In this document: piece after piece, positions 31,950 through 43,336 of the stretch
Position numbering within the stretch: position 1 is the first letter of the stretch
How the letters are laid out: every line of letters begins with the position of its first letter
Origin: Isoetes taiwanensis
Lineage: Eukaryota; Streptophyta; Lycopodiopsida; Isoetales; Isoetaceae
Assembly: GCA_021234155.1 (NCBI GenBank)
Contig: JAJEKV010000225.1
Location: 622,001 to 686,000, forward strand
Direction: 5' to 3'
DNA: 64,000 nucleotides
Notes under the pieces: model-generated
The model's input: the letters and a program-made list of their open reading frames with translations, nothing else
The model's database searches: none
What the model was told of the DNA's origin: nothing
Made by a program: the position numbers and the translations under genes

Positions 31950-32816
31950 TTGGAGCTTGTGTGTGCTGATATATATGGTCCACTACCTTGTGCTTTGAGT
32001 GGTGCACGATATTGCATCTTGTTTGTGGATGGATTTTCCCATACAGCTTTTATATATTTTATCTCTATGAAGTCCCAAGTCTTCACCAAATTCCAAGTGT
32101 TTAAAAGTATGGTGGAGACTCAAACTCACAAAGTGATCAGTTGATTACGTACTGACAATGGTGGAGAATTTACCTCTGCTCAATTCAAGTGTTTTCGTGA
32201 AGAGCACGGTATAGCTTATGAGCCTACCATTACCTATTCCCCTCAGCAAAATGGTACTGTTGAGTGTCAGAATCATACAATAATAAATGTTGTTCGATGT
32301 ATGCTTGTTCAAGCTGGTTTGGATAATTTGTTTTGGGCAAAACCTGTGGCTATTGTTGTTTATGTGCAAAATTGAACAGTAACTTCTTCTCTGAAAGGCG
32401 TAACTCCTTTGCAATTATGGACAGGACTCAAATCAAATGTTCAAAATTTGCGAGTTTTTTGTTGTCTAGCCTACGTTCATATTCCAAAAGAGAAGAAAAA
32501 GAAGCTTGATCCAGTCGGTCTCAAAACCGTATTTTTTGGCTATGCTGTGGAGGCACAGGGATCCCGATTTTATGGTATTACTACGCGAAGAATCACTATT
32601 AGTCGAGATGCAGTCTTTGATGAGTCTACTATGGCTGACTTGGTTACTCCTCATCATGACCATTAGCGATTTTGAGATACTTGATAGCGACCTAATTTCT
32701 AATGTGGATAATGGGTCTTTACATCCTCATGTTGGGAATGAGCTTGTAAATCCTAAAGTGAAAGATGTCGAGGTGTTTCTTGGAAAAATATACTTGCAAG
32801 TGCATCTTAGAAGCTA
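31950..32816 (+). pseudogene. Copia copy B: integrase core
   Basis: Reads LELVCADIYGPLPC (first catalytic Asp), LFVDGFSHTAFIYF, LRTDNGGEFTSAQFKCF (second Asp), YSPQQNGTVECQNHT (Glu): the DDE triad is present. Then GVTPLQLWTG, LAYVHIPKEKKKKLDPVGLK and FGYAVEAQGSRFYGITTRR. One TGA (32145) and one at about 32373 interrupt it. A single copy of the NGSLHPHVGNELV unit lies near 32710, then NPKV; sequence ends at about 32820. Confidence 0.88.
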
Positions 32817-32825
32817 AAGACAAGC

Positions 32826-33500
32826 ATTAGGGCGGATTTGGGGTCTCAAAATGGCCTCCTATCAGCCATTCCACGTCATATTTCCGCTCCTTTTTTCCCA
32901 TTCCACCTAGGATACCAAACTCTCATAATTACAGATTTGTTTGGAATATTCTTCTGGAATAAGGGGGATTGCACATTCATGGCGCCATATGTATTCAATT
33001 CTGTTGGTTGTCAGACAGACTGATGCAACACGTGGCGCTTCTAAAATGCCACTTGCATTATAGCATATCGGCAACTCATGACGGTGTCTCTTGGTTTGTC
33101 AGATACCAAGCGTGCGCGTCAACGCCTTTTGCATTTCAAAATTTGAATGTGTAGGTTGAAGCTTTGTATCAGATCAGACTTTCATTTCGAGGCGCTGCAG
33201 CTGCGCCTTAACCGATCTTCACTTCATCCTAATACAGGCTTCCCGCCCCCTACAATTCGAAATTTGAATTTGCTTAATATATAAAAGCATGGATTGTAGG
33301 AGCATGGACTTTTCGATTTCCATATGCACGTTGCAAATTTCAAAAGCGAGGTTAGTATGCAGACGTAGGCTCACCTCACGGGTTTAATTGTGTTGGGGCA
33401 TAAAATTGTACACCTTCATTTCGCGGCCGCGCGATCTACGAGTATGGAAGTTGCTTGTTGTCAAATTAAACTTAAACACAAGTGAGGTCGGCACTTACGT
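32826..33500 (+). repeat. Dispersed repeat R, uninterrupted copy (Helitron empty site)
   Basis: From GGGTCTCAAAATGGCCTCC to about 33480 it matches 36285-36437 plus 38879-39425. At 32981-32990 it reads GGCGCCATAT, which is the pre-insertion state of the site holding Helitron H3. No protein recognised. Confidence 0.85.
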
Positions 33501-33645
33501 GGTTTTCTCGAGGAGGGTTTGGAGTGTTTTTTTTTTAAATCCCAATTATCGACATAGTGTGACGTAGCATCTTGGTATTAAATAGTATGTTAAATTCGAA
33601 TTATATCGGTGTTCATTTTCAGGTTAAACTCAAATCATATAGGTT

Positions 33646-33753
33646 TAGGAATAAGGTTAAAAAAGGAAGATATTGGATATTTAGGAATAAGGTTAAAAAA
33701 GGAAGATATTGGATATTTAGGAATAAGGTTAAAAAAGGAAGATATTGGATATG
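33646..33753 (+). repeat. 36 bp tandem repeat x3
   Basis: Three near-identical copies; in one frame each reads FRNKVKKGRYWI. Upstream and downstream sequence is not coding, so a minisatellite is likelier than a protein repeat. Confidence 0.85.
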
Positions 33754-33799
33754 GCTCAAATTTCGAGATATGCACATAATGGCATGTAATGATGGTTGA

Positions 33800-34380
33800 T
33801 AGGACTGGAATACGAATCATTCCTACGATTTTCACGTCTAATCCAGCCTATATCTATTCCAGCCTAGATTGGCGCCCATTCTCCCCCCAATCTCCACCCA
33901 ATCTTCGCTAGATCCTCCGCCCAATTTCGCTAGTCCATCGCCATGAAGAGATCAGCTAAGAGAAGAGGTGTCCTCCAAGAGGCCTATCACGGCTGGAAGA
34001 GGTGTTCCTCCCAGATTCCCTCTGCTGCCCACGGTTCTTGCTCACGAATGCCTCGATTCCTCGGCGAGGAATCGAGAGAATGAGGAATCGGAGGAAATTT
34101 GAAGCAGGAGTTCATCCGTGTGTTCGAAGGTCGGATAGGAGATTCTTCGAGAGAATGAGTGGTCTACCAAGGAGAAGAAGAAGAAGATGATGAAGAAGAT
34201 GAAGAAGTTGAAGACCTAATCATTGACTTGAGGGAGCTCATGGCGTTAGTTCATGGTACATGCATGTTTTCTTTCTTCTCTTAAGCATTCAACTAACGGT
34301 TATTTCTTATTTTTTTGTTTTGCAGATGGTGAAGTAGATGAATGAAATTTGTTAGGGCAGAGCACCTCCTTTTTTTTTCC
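33800..34380. other. No gene supported
   Basis: A short frame opens near 33943 (MKRSAKRRGVLQEAYHGWKR) in CT/GA-rich sequence and ends within about 47 codons. No domain, no paralogue seen. Confidence 0.3.
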
Positions 34381-34387
34381 TTGTTCT

Positions 34388-34436
34388 TAGCCTCCAGCTT
34401 GCCTCCAGCTTAGCCTCCAGCTTGCCTCCAGCTTCT
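34388..34436. repeat. CCTCCAGCTTG minisatellite
   Basis: Four tandem (A)GCCTCCAGCTT units of 11-12 bp. Confidence 0.8.
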
Positions 34437-34799
34437 TACCATATGACTGCAAGCCTCCAAGCTTTTTTGTTGTGAATAGTTGAAGCCTCCGGGCATTTAA
34501 ATTTACAAAATGATATGTAAAGCCATACGGCCATAAAAAATTTTGAATGTAAAAAGTTTTTGCTTCTAATTCCATTTGAATACTTAACTTGTTTTTTTAC
34601 TGTAAATGTGTTACCACTCTTAAGTACATAAGTCATTATCCCTTTCCAAAGAGCATATTATTTTTCAAGAAGGATCACACCAAGCGAATAGTACATATGC
34701 AACAAAAATGGAACACACTAAATTCGCATCGTGTGATCCACTTTCTTATTTGTTGTCAAATTAAAATTAAATACAGGTACCCCTTCTCATTTAAACAAC

Positions 34800-35835
34800 A
34801 GTCACAAGGCAGAGCTGTATGCATGGGGTCACCAGGCACACTTGTTCAGGGCCTTGGTTGAACCGGTCCTCCTCTATGGGGCAGAAGTGTGGGGGCCAGT
34901 GATATCCCTCACCACTTGGAACGATCTAGAGCAGGTACAGAAGGCCTTCTTGGCCCGGGCACTGGGAGTGAAGTCCACGGTCCCATATCAGATCTTGCTC
35001 CAGGAGACAAGCTTCCTTCCATTACAGAGGGCTGCGCTAAAACGTCACATTATTTACTTCCAGAAGGTGGTGGCTATGGATGAAGCCCGGCTGCCCAACC
35101 TTGCTTTGGCAAAGGACGATGGGCCCGCGGCTGACTCAAAGCCTCTTTGGAAAGACAAGCAAGCCCGGTGGTTCTCGCTATCAAATGTACAAAGGCACCA
35201 CGTGATGTGGACCCGGTGCATACACCGGAAGGAACGCGCTGCCTTGAAGTATTTGGATGCTTGCTTCATGGCCAAGATTTGGGATCTGAGGCCCCATCAC
35301 ATGTCAAGGTGGCAAATTATCGACAACGGGTTAATCCCATGCTCACGAGGGGCCCACACCACTACCTGCGCACCTATCTACCCATGAAAAAGCGTTGTCA
35401 GTGCTGTCAACAGGGCGCCATTGAGGATGAAAGTCACGCCCTCCATGCCTGTCCCACAGCGTACCAAAGATATTCTGCCTCGGTATGCTCGGTTAGTTGT
35501 GCCCCATCGGGCCTTGCATGAGCTAATCGAGCCACGGCCTCTGTAGGCTTGTTGGGATGTGACTCAGGGAGGTAATGGATACGCCAGACTTCGGTTATGC
35601 CCCCGTCCGACATTAACCTCATTTGTACTTGTGATTATGTATATAACTGTGCAGTATGTCAGCATCCTTATTGCTACTAAGGTTTTTCCCCCGAAAACCC
35701 TTCGAGGTGGGGGTTTTTTAATCCTGGTAGTAATACGCCTGCTGCTCTCTCTTTGTACTTGGGTCCCATAGGTCAGTTGGTCTCCGTGGACGATAAAATC
35801 ATATTCTAATCTATTCTATTCTATTCTATTACCAC
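34800..35835 (+). pseudogene. LINE copy 2: RT C-terminal region, zinc knuckle and 3' UTR
   Basis: Reads FRALVEPVLLYGAEVWGPVI then EQVQKAFLARALGVKSTVPY, close to LINE copy 1. At 35150-35360 KDKQARWFSLSNVQRHHV and YLDACFMAKIWDLRPHH. After a 1 bp shift near 35350, RCQCCQQGAIEDESHALHACP, the C-x2-C...H...C knuckle. The 3' UTR has the CCCCC/GGGGG hairpin (35688-35713) and ends in (TATTC)n at 35800-35830. Flanks on both sides share CCAAAGAGCATAT and AAGAAGGATCACA, so it sits in an older repeat. Confidence 0.87.
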
Positions 35836-36284
35836 CCTAAGTGCATAAAGCTATTAGTCCTTTTCAAAGAGCATATCTTTTTTTAAGAAGGATCACATCA
35901 AGCATGCCATTTGCATCTAAAATACTTTACCAACTCTAGTAGTACATAAAGTTATTAGCCTTTTTCAAAAAGCAAACACTTTATCAATAAATGAGCACGT
36001 CACATATCCACACTTAACTTCAAATAAGACACATATATATTTCTTTTATTAAAAGATAATCAAAGTCATTTTACTATAGGAAGTCATCTTTTTCCAAAAA
36101 GATCACACCAAGCGAATTTTGTATAAGCTAAAAGGTTGGAATATACTAAATTCGCATGGTGTGATCCACTTTCTTGTTTGTTGTCAATAGATAATAACAC
36201 CAAGTCCCTCATCAATAGTCTCCCATTTGCATATAAAATATGTATCATTCCAAGTTATATTATGTTTTATGAACTAAAATGACC
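35836..36284. repeat. Iterated AAGAAGGATCACACCAAG repeat, no gene
   Basis: The block ...AAAGAGCATAT...AAGAAGGATCACA(C/T)CAAG recurs at 34630, 35865 and 36085 with variations. It is the sequence into which LINE copy 2 inserted. Confidence 0.6.
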
Positions 36285-36437
36285 TCCTATCAGCCATTCC
36301 ACGTCATATTTCCGCTCCTGGGGTCTCAAAATGGCCTCCTATAAGCCATTCCACGTCATATTTCCGCTCCTTTTTTCCCGTCAGATTTGCTTAGAATATT
36401 CTCCCGGAATAAGGGGAATCGCACATTTATGGCGCCA
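36285..36437 (+). repeat. Dispersed repeat R, left part (with internal duplication)
   Basis: Matches 32840-32987. The 55-60 bp block CCTCCTATCAGCCATTCCAC...TTTCCGCTCC is duplicated in tandem here. It stops at GGCGCCA where Helitron H3 begins. Confidence 0.8.
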
Positions 36438-38878
36438 TCCTATATTATAATGTTTTAACGTGTTGAATCCAGCCCTAAATCGAAGGGCGAGGATTTGATT
36501 GCCTAATTGGACGATCAAGATTCAAGACAAAAGGGGCAGCATCGTTGACGAATTAAGGCTTTATGGCAATAGAGCAACAGACGCGGAAACCACAGAGGGC
36601 GTGGCGTGGGAGCAGAGCGAGAGAAAGGGTCGACCCACGTGGATCGAAAGGTAGGCATTCGATGATTTTTGCTGAAACAATGGGCAAGGCTCCGATTTCT
36701 AGCTCCGATTTGTCTACTTTTTATTCTTCTTCGAATTTTTCAATATATGATACTCTGCCTCAATCTGGCAACGCCGTGAGAAGGAGCTTCTAGGTCTTAG
36801 CTCTGGGTTCGATGGCTATGGCCGCCACTCCTTAGGGCAAAAATAGGCTTCGATGGCTATGCTGCCACTTCTTAGAGCAAAAATGGGCCGCTCTGCAGCT
36901 TCAGAGGAACTTGAGGTGGTCTTTAGGACGACTCTCTTGAAGCTTTTCTTATTTTTCTTCTTTCATCCCCTTCTCTGATACTGTATATCTTCTTAATGCA
37001 GGAGAGTAACATGTGTTAGCAGCATCATATAAGGATATTTGTGGGCTATTCATGGGCTGTGAATACGATATAACTAAACTGCTGTGAAGATGATTTATCA
37101 GGAATACATAAAGCTGCACTAACATGGTAAGGATTTGGTAAACCTTATTTCGAGTTATAATTTAAAGGCAGCATGGCCAGAGTTTTGAATCATTTTTTGC
37201 AGTAACTTTCTTGATTTTAGCCATAGCATCTCTGACTGGAAATAAATACACATACGATGTATGCTAACACAGAAATAGACGTTTCATATTTCTTTTATAT
37301 CCAACTTCTTGGTTATTTTCCACTGATTTGGAACATGTATCTAACTAAGAGGAAAATAGTTAGAGGCCACATATAACCTTCCCTGCATCAATTTTGTCTT
37401 TGATTTCATCTTCTTCAGATTTAAACAGGCGTAAGAACTAGAACTTCATAAAATTTTGATCCTGCTGCGATCAGCCATTGCAGCACACAAACATCCTTTT
37501 TCCCATTAAATCAAACTTGAGTTTTGATACAAAATATACCAGATGGGCCCTTGATAAATTGAGATATCCAGATAATAATAAGACTGTGCAGTTGTTCCTG
37601 GATCAAGCATCTAGAGCTGGTTTTGAATCCAAGGACAATTTTTTATTTGGGCACTTCGATGAAGATCAAATTGGTTTTCGGAGAATTTCTTTGAGATAGT
37701 GACTTCCCACTATGTATGGCCTATTTAATTCTTTTTCTGGGCTAATTTGAAATTTTATTTTATGGTTTTAAGCACATCTAATGTATTTCTTTGCTCATAA
37801 TTCAAGAGATATGTTCAGAAACAGACAACCATGATGAGCTGCTAACTCAGCCCATGGGGGTTTATTCTAGGCTTTGAAATGCAGATGATTGGGCAACCAG
37901 AAATGGCCTTAAGAAGATCAAGTGGAGTTTTGCTCCCTTTAATGCTTCCTACAGACATTGATGCGTGCAAATGCACCAGTGACTGTATAGGTGTTTGCAG
38001 CAATTCGACATGAGATTGGTGGAGACAGGATGCTTATCAGGTGACAAGTTCAACAATATTTAACAGACTTAAATGGGGTAGGAGCAATCACTTGATTTAT
38101 GATTATTGCAAAGATTCCTCCCGATTTGCTTCTACAAACATGCCCCCTGAGCGCACAAAGGCTTTGAAACAATCTAAATTCTTTGCTTCTTGGATTTCAA
38201 GAGGCCAATTTTCATTTGTAAATAATATTGTATAATGATTGAAAGAATATTTGCACAAGTTCGTAATGTTAAAGCATTATTTAATCACATATAATAAAAG
38301 CACACTTTGTTGCAACAAGTGTGCCATATGCTAGCACTTCCCAATTTATACTTATAATAATGTGGAAAATTTATAACTAACCTCCAGCTCTGAAAGCTTA
38401 AATCATGATAAAAACACATAAAGCCCAGAAATAAATAAACATAATTGTGAGCAAATGATTATGAAATCAAGCAAGTAGGGAACAAAAACTGTCGCAAAAA
38501 TCAATAAGCGAAGTATGATCCCAATAAACTACAAGTAAAAACCATAATATTGACAACACAAATTGGCAATTCCTTACCACCCCTTACAAAAGTAGGTGGT
38601 ACTCTAGAAATTCAAAGAAATTGATAAGCACACATGGTACGATCAATGTATTAATTCCAATAATATTACAATGATGCTAGAAGAAGAAAACTTCTTCCTT
38701 TATCTGTCTATCATGATGATTGGCACAATGAAGACTATGGGTAGAGAAGCAAATCCATGTTTTCCCATAATGAGAACTATAGATAGAGAAGTAAATCCAT
38801 AGTTTCCAAAGTGAATTCGTAGGATTATCATTTACAGGTTACCAACTTCTGCCCAGCAACGCTGGGCACCATTACTAG
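36438..38878 (+). mobile_element. Helitron H3 carrying an XTH pseudogene
   Basis: Starts TCCTATATTATAATG after A, ends with the hairpin GCCCAGC-AAC-GCTGGGC (38851-38867), ACCATTA and CTAG (38875-38878) before T. Flanks GGCGCCA and TATGTATT join to the uninterrupted sequence GGCGCCATATGTATT at 32981, so insertion was exactly between A and T without duplication, the Helitron hallmark. It is 2441 bp with no Rep/helicase, so non-autonomous. Cargo: XTH exons (37478-38235) and unrecognised sequence at 36500-37000. Confidence 0.93.
37478..38235 (+). pseudogene. Captured XTH (xyloglucan endotransglucosylase/hydrolase) gene
   Basis: Exon pieces: KTVQLFLDQASRAGFESKDN then FLFGHFDEDQ (37590-37670), the GH16 start; QPMGVYSRL-stop-NADDWATRN then GLKKIKWSFAPFNASY (37848-37952); IDACKCTSDCIGVCSNST-stop (37957-38013) with DWWRQDAYQ; FNRLKWGRSNHLIYDYCKDS then SRFASTNMPPER (38058-38155), the XTH C-terminal domain. 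The exon with the catalytic DEIDFEFLG block is missing or unrecognisable in 37700-37840. Two TGG tryptophans are TGA stops and a short deletion shifts the frame near 37955. XTH enzymes cut and rejoin xyloglucan in cell walls; this copy cannot make an enzyme. Intron-like gaps show DNA-level capture. Confidence 0.9.
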
Positions 38879-39430
38879 TATGTATTTAATTCTGTTGGTT
38901 GTCAGACAGATTGATGCAATACGTGGCGCTTCTAAAAAGCCACTTGCATTATAGCATACCGGCAACTCATGACGGTGTCTCTTGGTTTGTCAGATACCAA
39001 GCATGCGCATCACCGATTCTTGTCTTGCGCTATTTTCATTTAGAGGCCATGGCCATACAAGCTTCCCGCCTTCTACATTTCAAAATTTGAATGTGTAGGT
39101 TGAAGCTTTGTTTCAGACTTTCGTTTCGAGGCGCTGCGATTGCGCCTTAAAAGTTCGTAACCGGGATCTTTACTTCATCCCAATACAGGCTTCCTGCCCC
39201 CCTACAATTCGAATTTTGAATTTGCTTATGTATAAAAGCATGGATTGTAGGAGAATGGACTTTTCAATTTCCATATGCACGTTGCAAATTTCAAAAACGA
39301 GGTTAGAAACGGACGTTCGGCTCGCCTCACACGGCTTAATTGTCTTTGGGGCATACAAATTGTACACCTTCATTTCGCGCCGTGAGATCCACGCGGTATG
39401 GAAGCTTCAAATGATGTGTGGATAAGGATC
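38879..39430 (+). repeat. Dispersed repeat R, right part
   Basis: Continues repeat R after Helitron H3, matching 32988-33480 (TTCTGTTGGTTGTCAGACAGA, CTCTTGGTTTGTCAGATACC, CATATGCACGTTGCAAATTTC). No coding function recognised. Confidence 0.85.
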
Positions 39431-39499
39431 CAACTGACTCACGAATATGCTCCAGTCTTCAATCGCAAAAAGGAGGTCTAAAAATAAGAACTTAGACCT

Positions 39500-40430
39500 C
39501 GACATGTTTGCGCCTTGCGTGCTCAAAAAAGTGTCGACATCCGGGCGGATGGCAATTTATATCCATTGGATCCGTTGAGTGGCAAGAAACCGTCATTTTG
39601 GGACGTTTCAAGTTTAGTCCGATTTTGTGGTGACGGTAACTCTGGCCTCTTGGGATATTGTGAGAGATTGAGAGAGGATGAAGGCATTCGAATCGAATCT
39701 AAGTTCCTTGAGATGAGCCGCTTCGATTGTCACAATAGAATTATAACTTAAACCAGCAGCTCTTTTTCTCTCGCTTCATTACTCCAATCGTGATGGAGGA
39801 AAGGAATGACGGCTTGGGGAGGGAAACTTCTTTGAGATCTGAAGTGGACAAGTCCAAATTGGTGATAGGGCAGCTGCAAGAAAAGATCCAAGAGCTCGAA
39901 AAGAGCAAACTTTGGGCTTCAATGTAGGTTAAAGAATTTGAAGAAAACACCCCTTGGCTTGTGAGAAAGGAAGAAGCACTATCGACCAATAGGAACTGAA
40001 GTTTGGATCAGCTGATTCGGGCAGTGGTCGCGACCACAAGGTCCATTTACAACACTAGCAAAGGCCAATTAAGATCCGGGGAAACTAGAAGCAATCTTGG
40101 TTACGTAGTGAAGAACTTAGCGACAAAGCAGGGAGATAGTGGACATGATTTGTCGACCCTACAACTCTTCTCTCAAGAAGATGGTATTGGAAATGGTACT
40201 AGGAGAGATCTACAAGAAGTTAGAAGCGGCGGATGTACTGATTTTTGTGATGATGTAGGCATCAGTAGGCTTGGTTACCGTTCTCTATTCAAGCCATTCC
40301 GCAAGCGTTGAAAAAGAATGGGCACAAAAAGTATTCGCTCCCGTCCACAAATTGTCGAGAATACAAGGGTTACTAGGACAAAGATGGTGTATGCCATATT
40401 AGGAGAGATGCACCACGTTGAATGTGCTGG
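39500..40430 (+). pseudogene. Unrecognised element protein, broken frames
   Basis: Partial frames in a row on the plus strand: 39515-39751 (LYPLDPLSGKKPSFWDVSSL, RFCGDGNSGLLGYCERL), then sequence reading as a coiled-coil-like segment (39800-39990) and 40003-40311 (LGYVVKNLATKQGDSGHDL). Codon-like composition and charged helices suggest a former gene. No domain recognised. It may be the 5' part of the element whose next piece is at 40609-41318. Confidence 0.35.
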
Positions 40431-40608
40431 TCCCGCCATAGCCATAAAAAGATAAGAATGGCAAGGATTGTTGTGATATAGTTGGAATGAATGAACATAA
40501 TAATCTTTGGGTTGACACAGTTTACTCTCTTACAATTCCTTGTCAAATATTATGACTTAACAATTCTTGAGTAAACTAATGGTGAGATTGAAGTTTGCAT
40601 AAAATTGG

Positions 40609-41318
40609 ATGAAATGGAACCCGACCAAGTTTGAGAAGTATGAGAGGGTATCCATTGTCCTCATGAATAGACCAATGAGAATGCAATTGCACATGCTAAA
40701 TCAAGGAGCAACAAGAATAATAAAAAGATGTAGAGGTGACAGGCGAGAGGAGAAGAAGCGTGCCAAAAAAATGGTTCTCATGCCAATCAAGATGACACCT
40801 GGTGGTTAGGTCTCTTTAAAGTTGAGAAAAGAAACCCACGAGGTATTGAAATGGGTGTTCAATCAAACCGACATCCCGAGTCTAATATCTAGATTCGAGG
40901 GAGGGAAAAATTGCAAGTAGATCACTATGGATCTTACAAAGTAATTTTTCACTTGGCGTCTGATTTAAAAACTGAGAAAGCAATGTACAACATAAGTGGA
41001 GGAGGACAAGGAACATGCAAAAGTTGTCTGTACTGCAATCATGCAAGGAAGTCAAGTACTAAGAAGACTGTTTCAACCTTGTCCCTTAACCAAGGAAATG
41101 CTCCTAATAGAGGAGAAGAAGATCCCAAGTTCCATGGCATTTTCCCCATTCCATTAGAGAGGGTTCATATCTGCACTTTGCACGGCTTTGTGAGAATCAT
41201 CGACAAGATGATATTTTTGAGCTGCAGATTCGTGTGGAACATTTCAGACAAGAAGAGAAGAGAGGAAGGAATTCGTAGAGTTGAACATGTTCTATCAGAA
41301 GCAAGTTTGCAAGATTAG
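40609..41318 (+). pseudogene. Transposase-like fragment, unknown family
   Basis: Two frames: KWNPTKFEKYERVSIVLMNR (40609) and, from 40911, FHLASDLKTEKAMYNISGGG then GTCKSCLYCNHARK, a C-x2-C motif, then GIFPIPLERVHICTLHGFVR. The pattern 'C-x2-C ... P-x-ERVH-x-CTLH-x-x-VRI' resembles large transposon-encoded proteins I have seen in plants, but I cannot name the family. Stop at 40807 and a frame change separate the pieces. Confidence 0.45.
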
Positions 41319-41599
41319 AGCTCGATGAGAAACGGGTAGGAAGAACAAGTGTGCCTCGTAAGGTGTCAATTGGAGGGGTGAAAGCTCGACGCTTCATAAA
41401 AAGCATGATTTCATTAATTGGATAAAATAACACAATTTTGAGAATTTTGAGCACACCTTATTTGCTCAAGCACGAATACTTTCACCTAGTTCTCGAGCCC
41501 AACAAACATGAGGTAATTAACATACACCTATACATACAAATTTTGTGTTATACTTATGCGTGTACATGACACTTTCGTATATAAGCTCAATAATGGCCC

Positions 41600-43150
41600 T
41601 ACATTGTGCGCCAATAATTCACATCAATAATTTTACTTCACTATAAAACGGCTTCACGAGGGGTAGAGGCCATTCATCTTCCATGGCTTCCTCGATGCCT
41701 CGCCCGTCGAGCACATCCGGCTCTTTCAAGTGTTACTTGAGCTACAACGACCGGGCGAAAGCGCTAGAAATGGCGTTAAGCTTGATCCATGGCTCTTATC
41801 TAAAGCTGATGGACCTGCTAGTGCTTGCAGGAAGCTCACTCGCATTAAAGTCCATATTTACGGCTTTCCGAGGAGATCTATGATTTGAATGGCATCCACG
41901 AGCTTTGATGTTGATGACGAGTGAATCTCGCTTTTGCTAATAATGTAATAATGACATGGGTACCTAATAACTAAGTAAGGATGTAATAGCATTCTGATTA
42001 AGGATGTAATATCACGTACCTTAACTGAGTATATTGTAACGATGTGCTATTCCACCTCCACTTATTCTGCAAGCTGTCATTGAATTCAATCATAGCTAAA
42101 TTCGTCAAGCAAACATGTTTTCAAACATACGCATATTAGTATGAAATAAGTATTATTCTTGTACGTATACAACAGTCTGATACACGTTCAGACTTTTGGT
42201 GGTGTAGTATACCCCAATAATTCACCTCAATCATTCCACTTCACTATAAAGGCTTCTCGCCGGGCTTAATTTCATTTCATCCCCATGGATTTTTCGCCTT
42301 CTTCAGTTCACCACATTGAGGCGATCAAGTGCTCAATGAGCCACTCAGATCTTGTTGGTTGCCTGGACAGGCATCTTCTTCTTGATCCCTACCTGCGAAG
42401 AAAAGCTTTAAGGTGAGATTCATTGCCCCGTCAATTAATTCGTTACGATCGATCGACGGCTTCTCGGCGAATGAGCTATGAGATATCGGGGATCACTACT
42501 ACAGATCCTGAAGATGAATGAATCACTTGTTTAGCATTGTATAGTGTAAGAGCTATGTAAGGAAATAATATCACAATGAATATTGTTTGATGTATCATAC
42601 CTGAATGTAGTGTAAGGGTGTGCTATTCGACTTCAAGATATATCTGCAAGCAGTTCCTAATTTCAACCACACCTGAATTACTCAAGCACACGTTTTAAAA
42701 GCATACATATATCCATATGAAAGATGTATTATACTTGTATTTATACAACGGTCTTATACACGAGCAATAATGGCGCCGAAGTCAAGCCCAATAATTCACC
42801 TCAATCATTCTACTTCACTATAAAAGCTTCTCACTTCGGGCTAAAGTTCACTCTTCTCCCATGGATTTTTCGCCTTCATCGAGTTCACCACATCGAGCGA
42901 TCAAGTGCTCAATGAGCCACTCGATCTTGTTGGTTGCCTAGACAGGGCATCTTCTTCTTGATCCCTACCGCGAAGAAAAGCTTTTACCGAGATTCGTTGC
43001 CACAGCGTCAATTCGTGTAATGATCCATCTGATTTGGCTTCCTGAGCGAATGAGCTATGAGATATCAGGGATCACTACTACAGATCCCGAAGATGAATGA
43101 ATCACCTGTTTAGCATTGTATAGTGTAAGAGCTCTTGTGTTGAGATGAAA
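41600..43150 (+). repeat. Three tandem ~570-600 bp units with TATA box and short ATG frame
   Basis: Units share CCAATAATTCAC(A/C)TCAAT, then CTTCACTATAAAA(A/G)CGGCTTC-like TATA boxes at 41640, 42240 and 42815, then CCATGG 45-50 bp downstream. The last two continue ATGGATTTTTCGCCTTC and share GATATC(A/G)GGGATCACTACTACAGATCC and CATTGTATAGTGTAAGAG. The layout is that of a repeated promoter plus 5' end. No complete protein follows in any unit. Confidence 0.75.
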
Positions 43151-43336
43151 ACGCAGAGCGTAATAAATAATAACTAGTCTATTGTAACTTTCTATGTTAT
43201 GAATGATATAGTAATTATGTAAAGAGCATTGCATACCTCAAGAGTTCTCATCATCGTCCTTAGCTTCTTTAGCCACTAATTCTTGTAAATCGAGCCCAAC
43301 ACTACTTGGGGATCACCACCGACAATGGCCTGGTCT

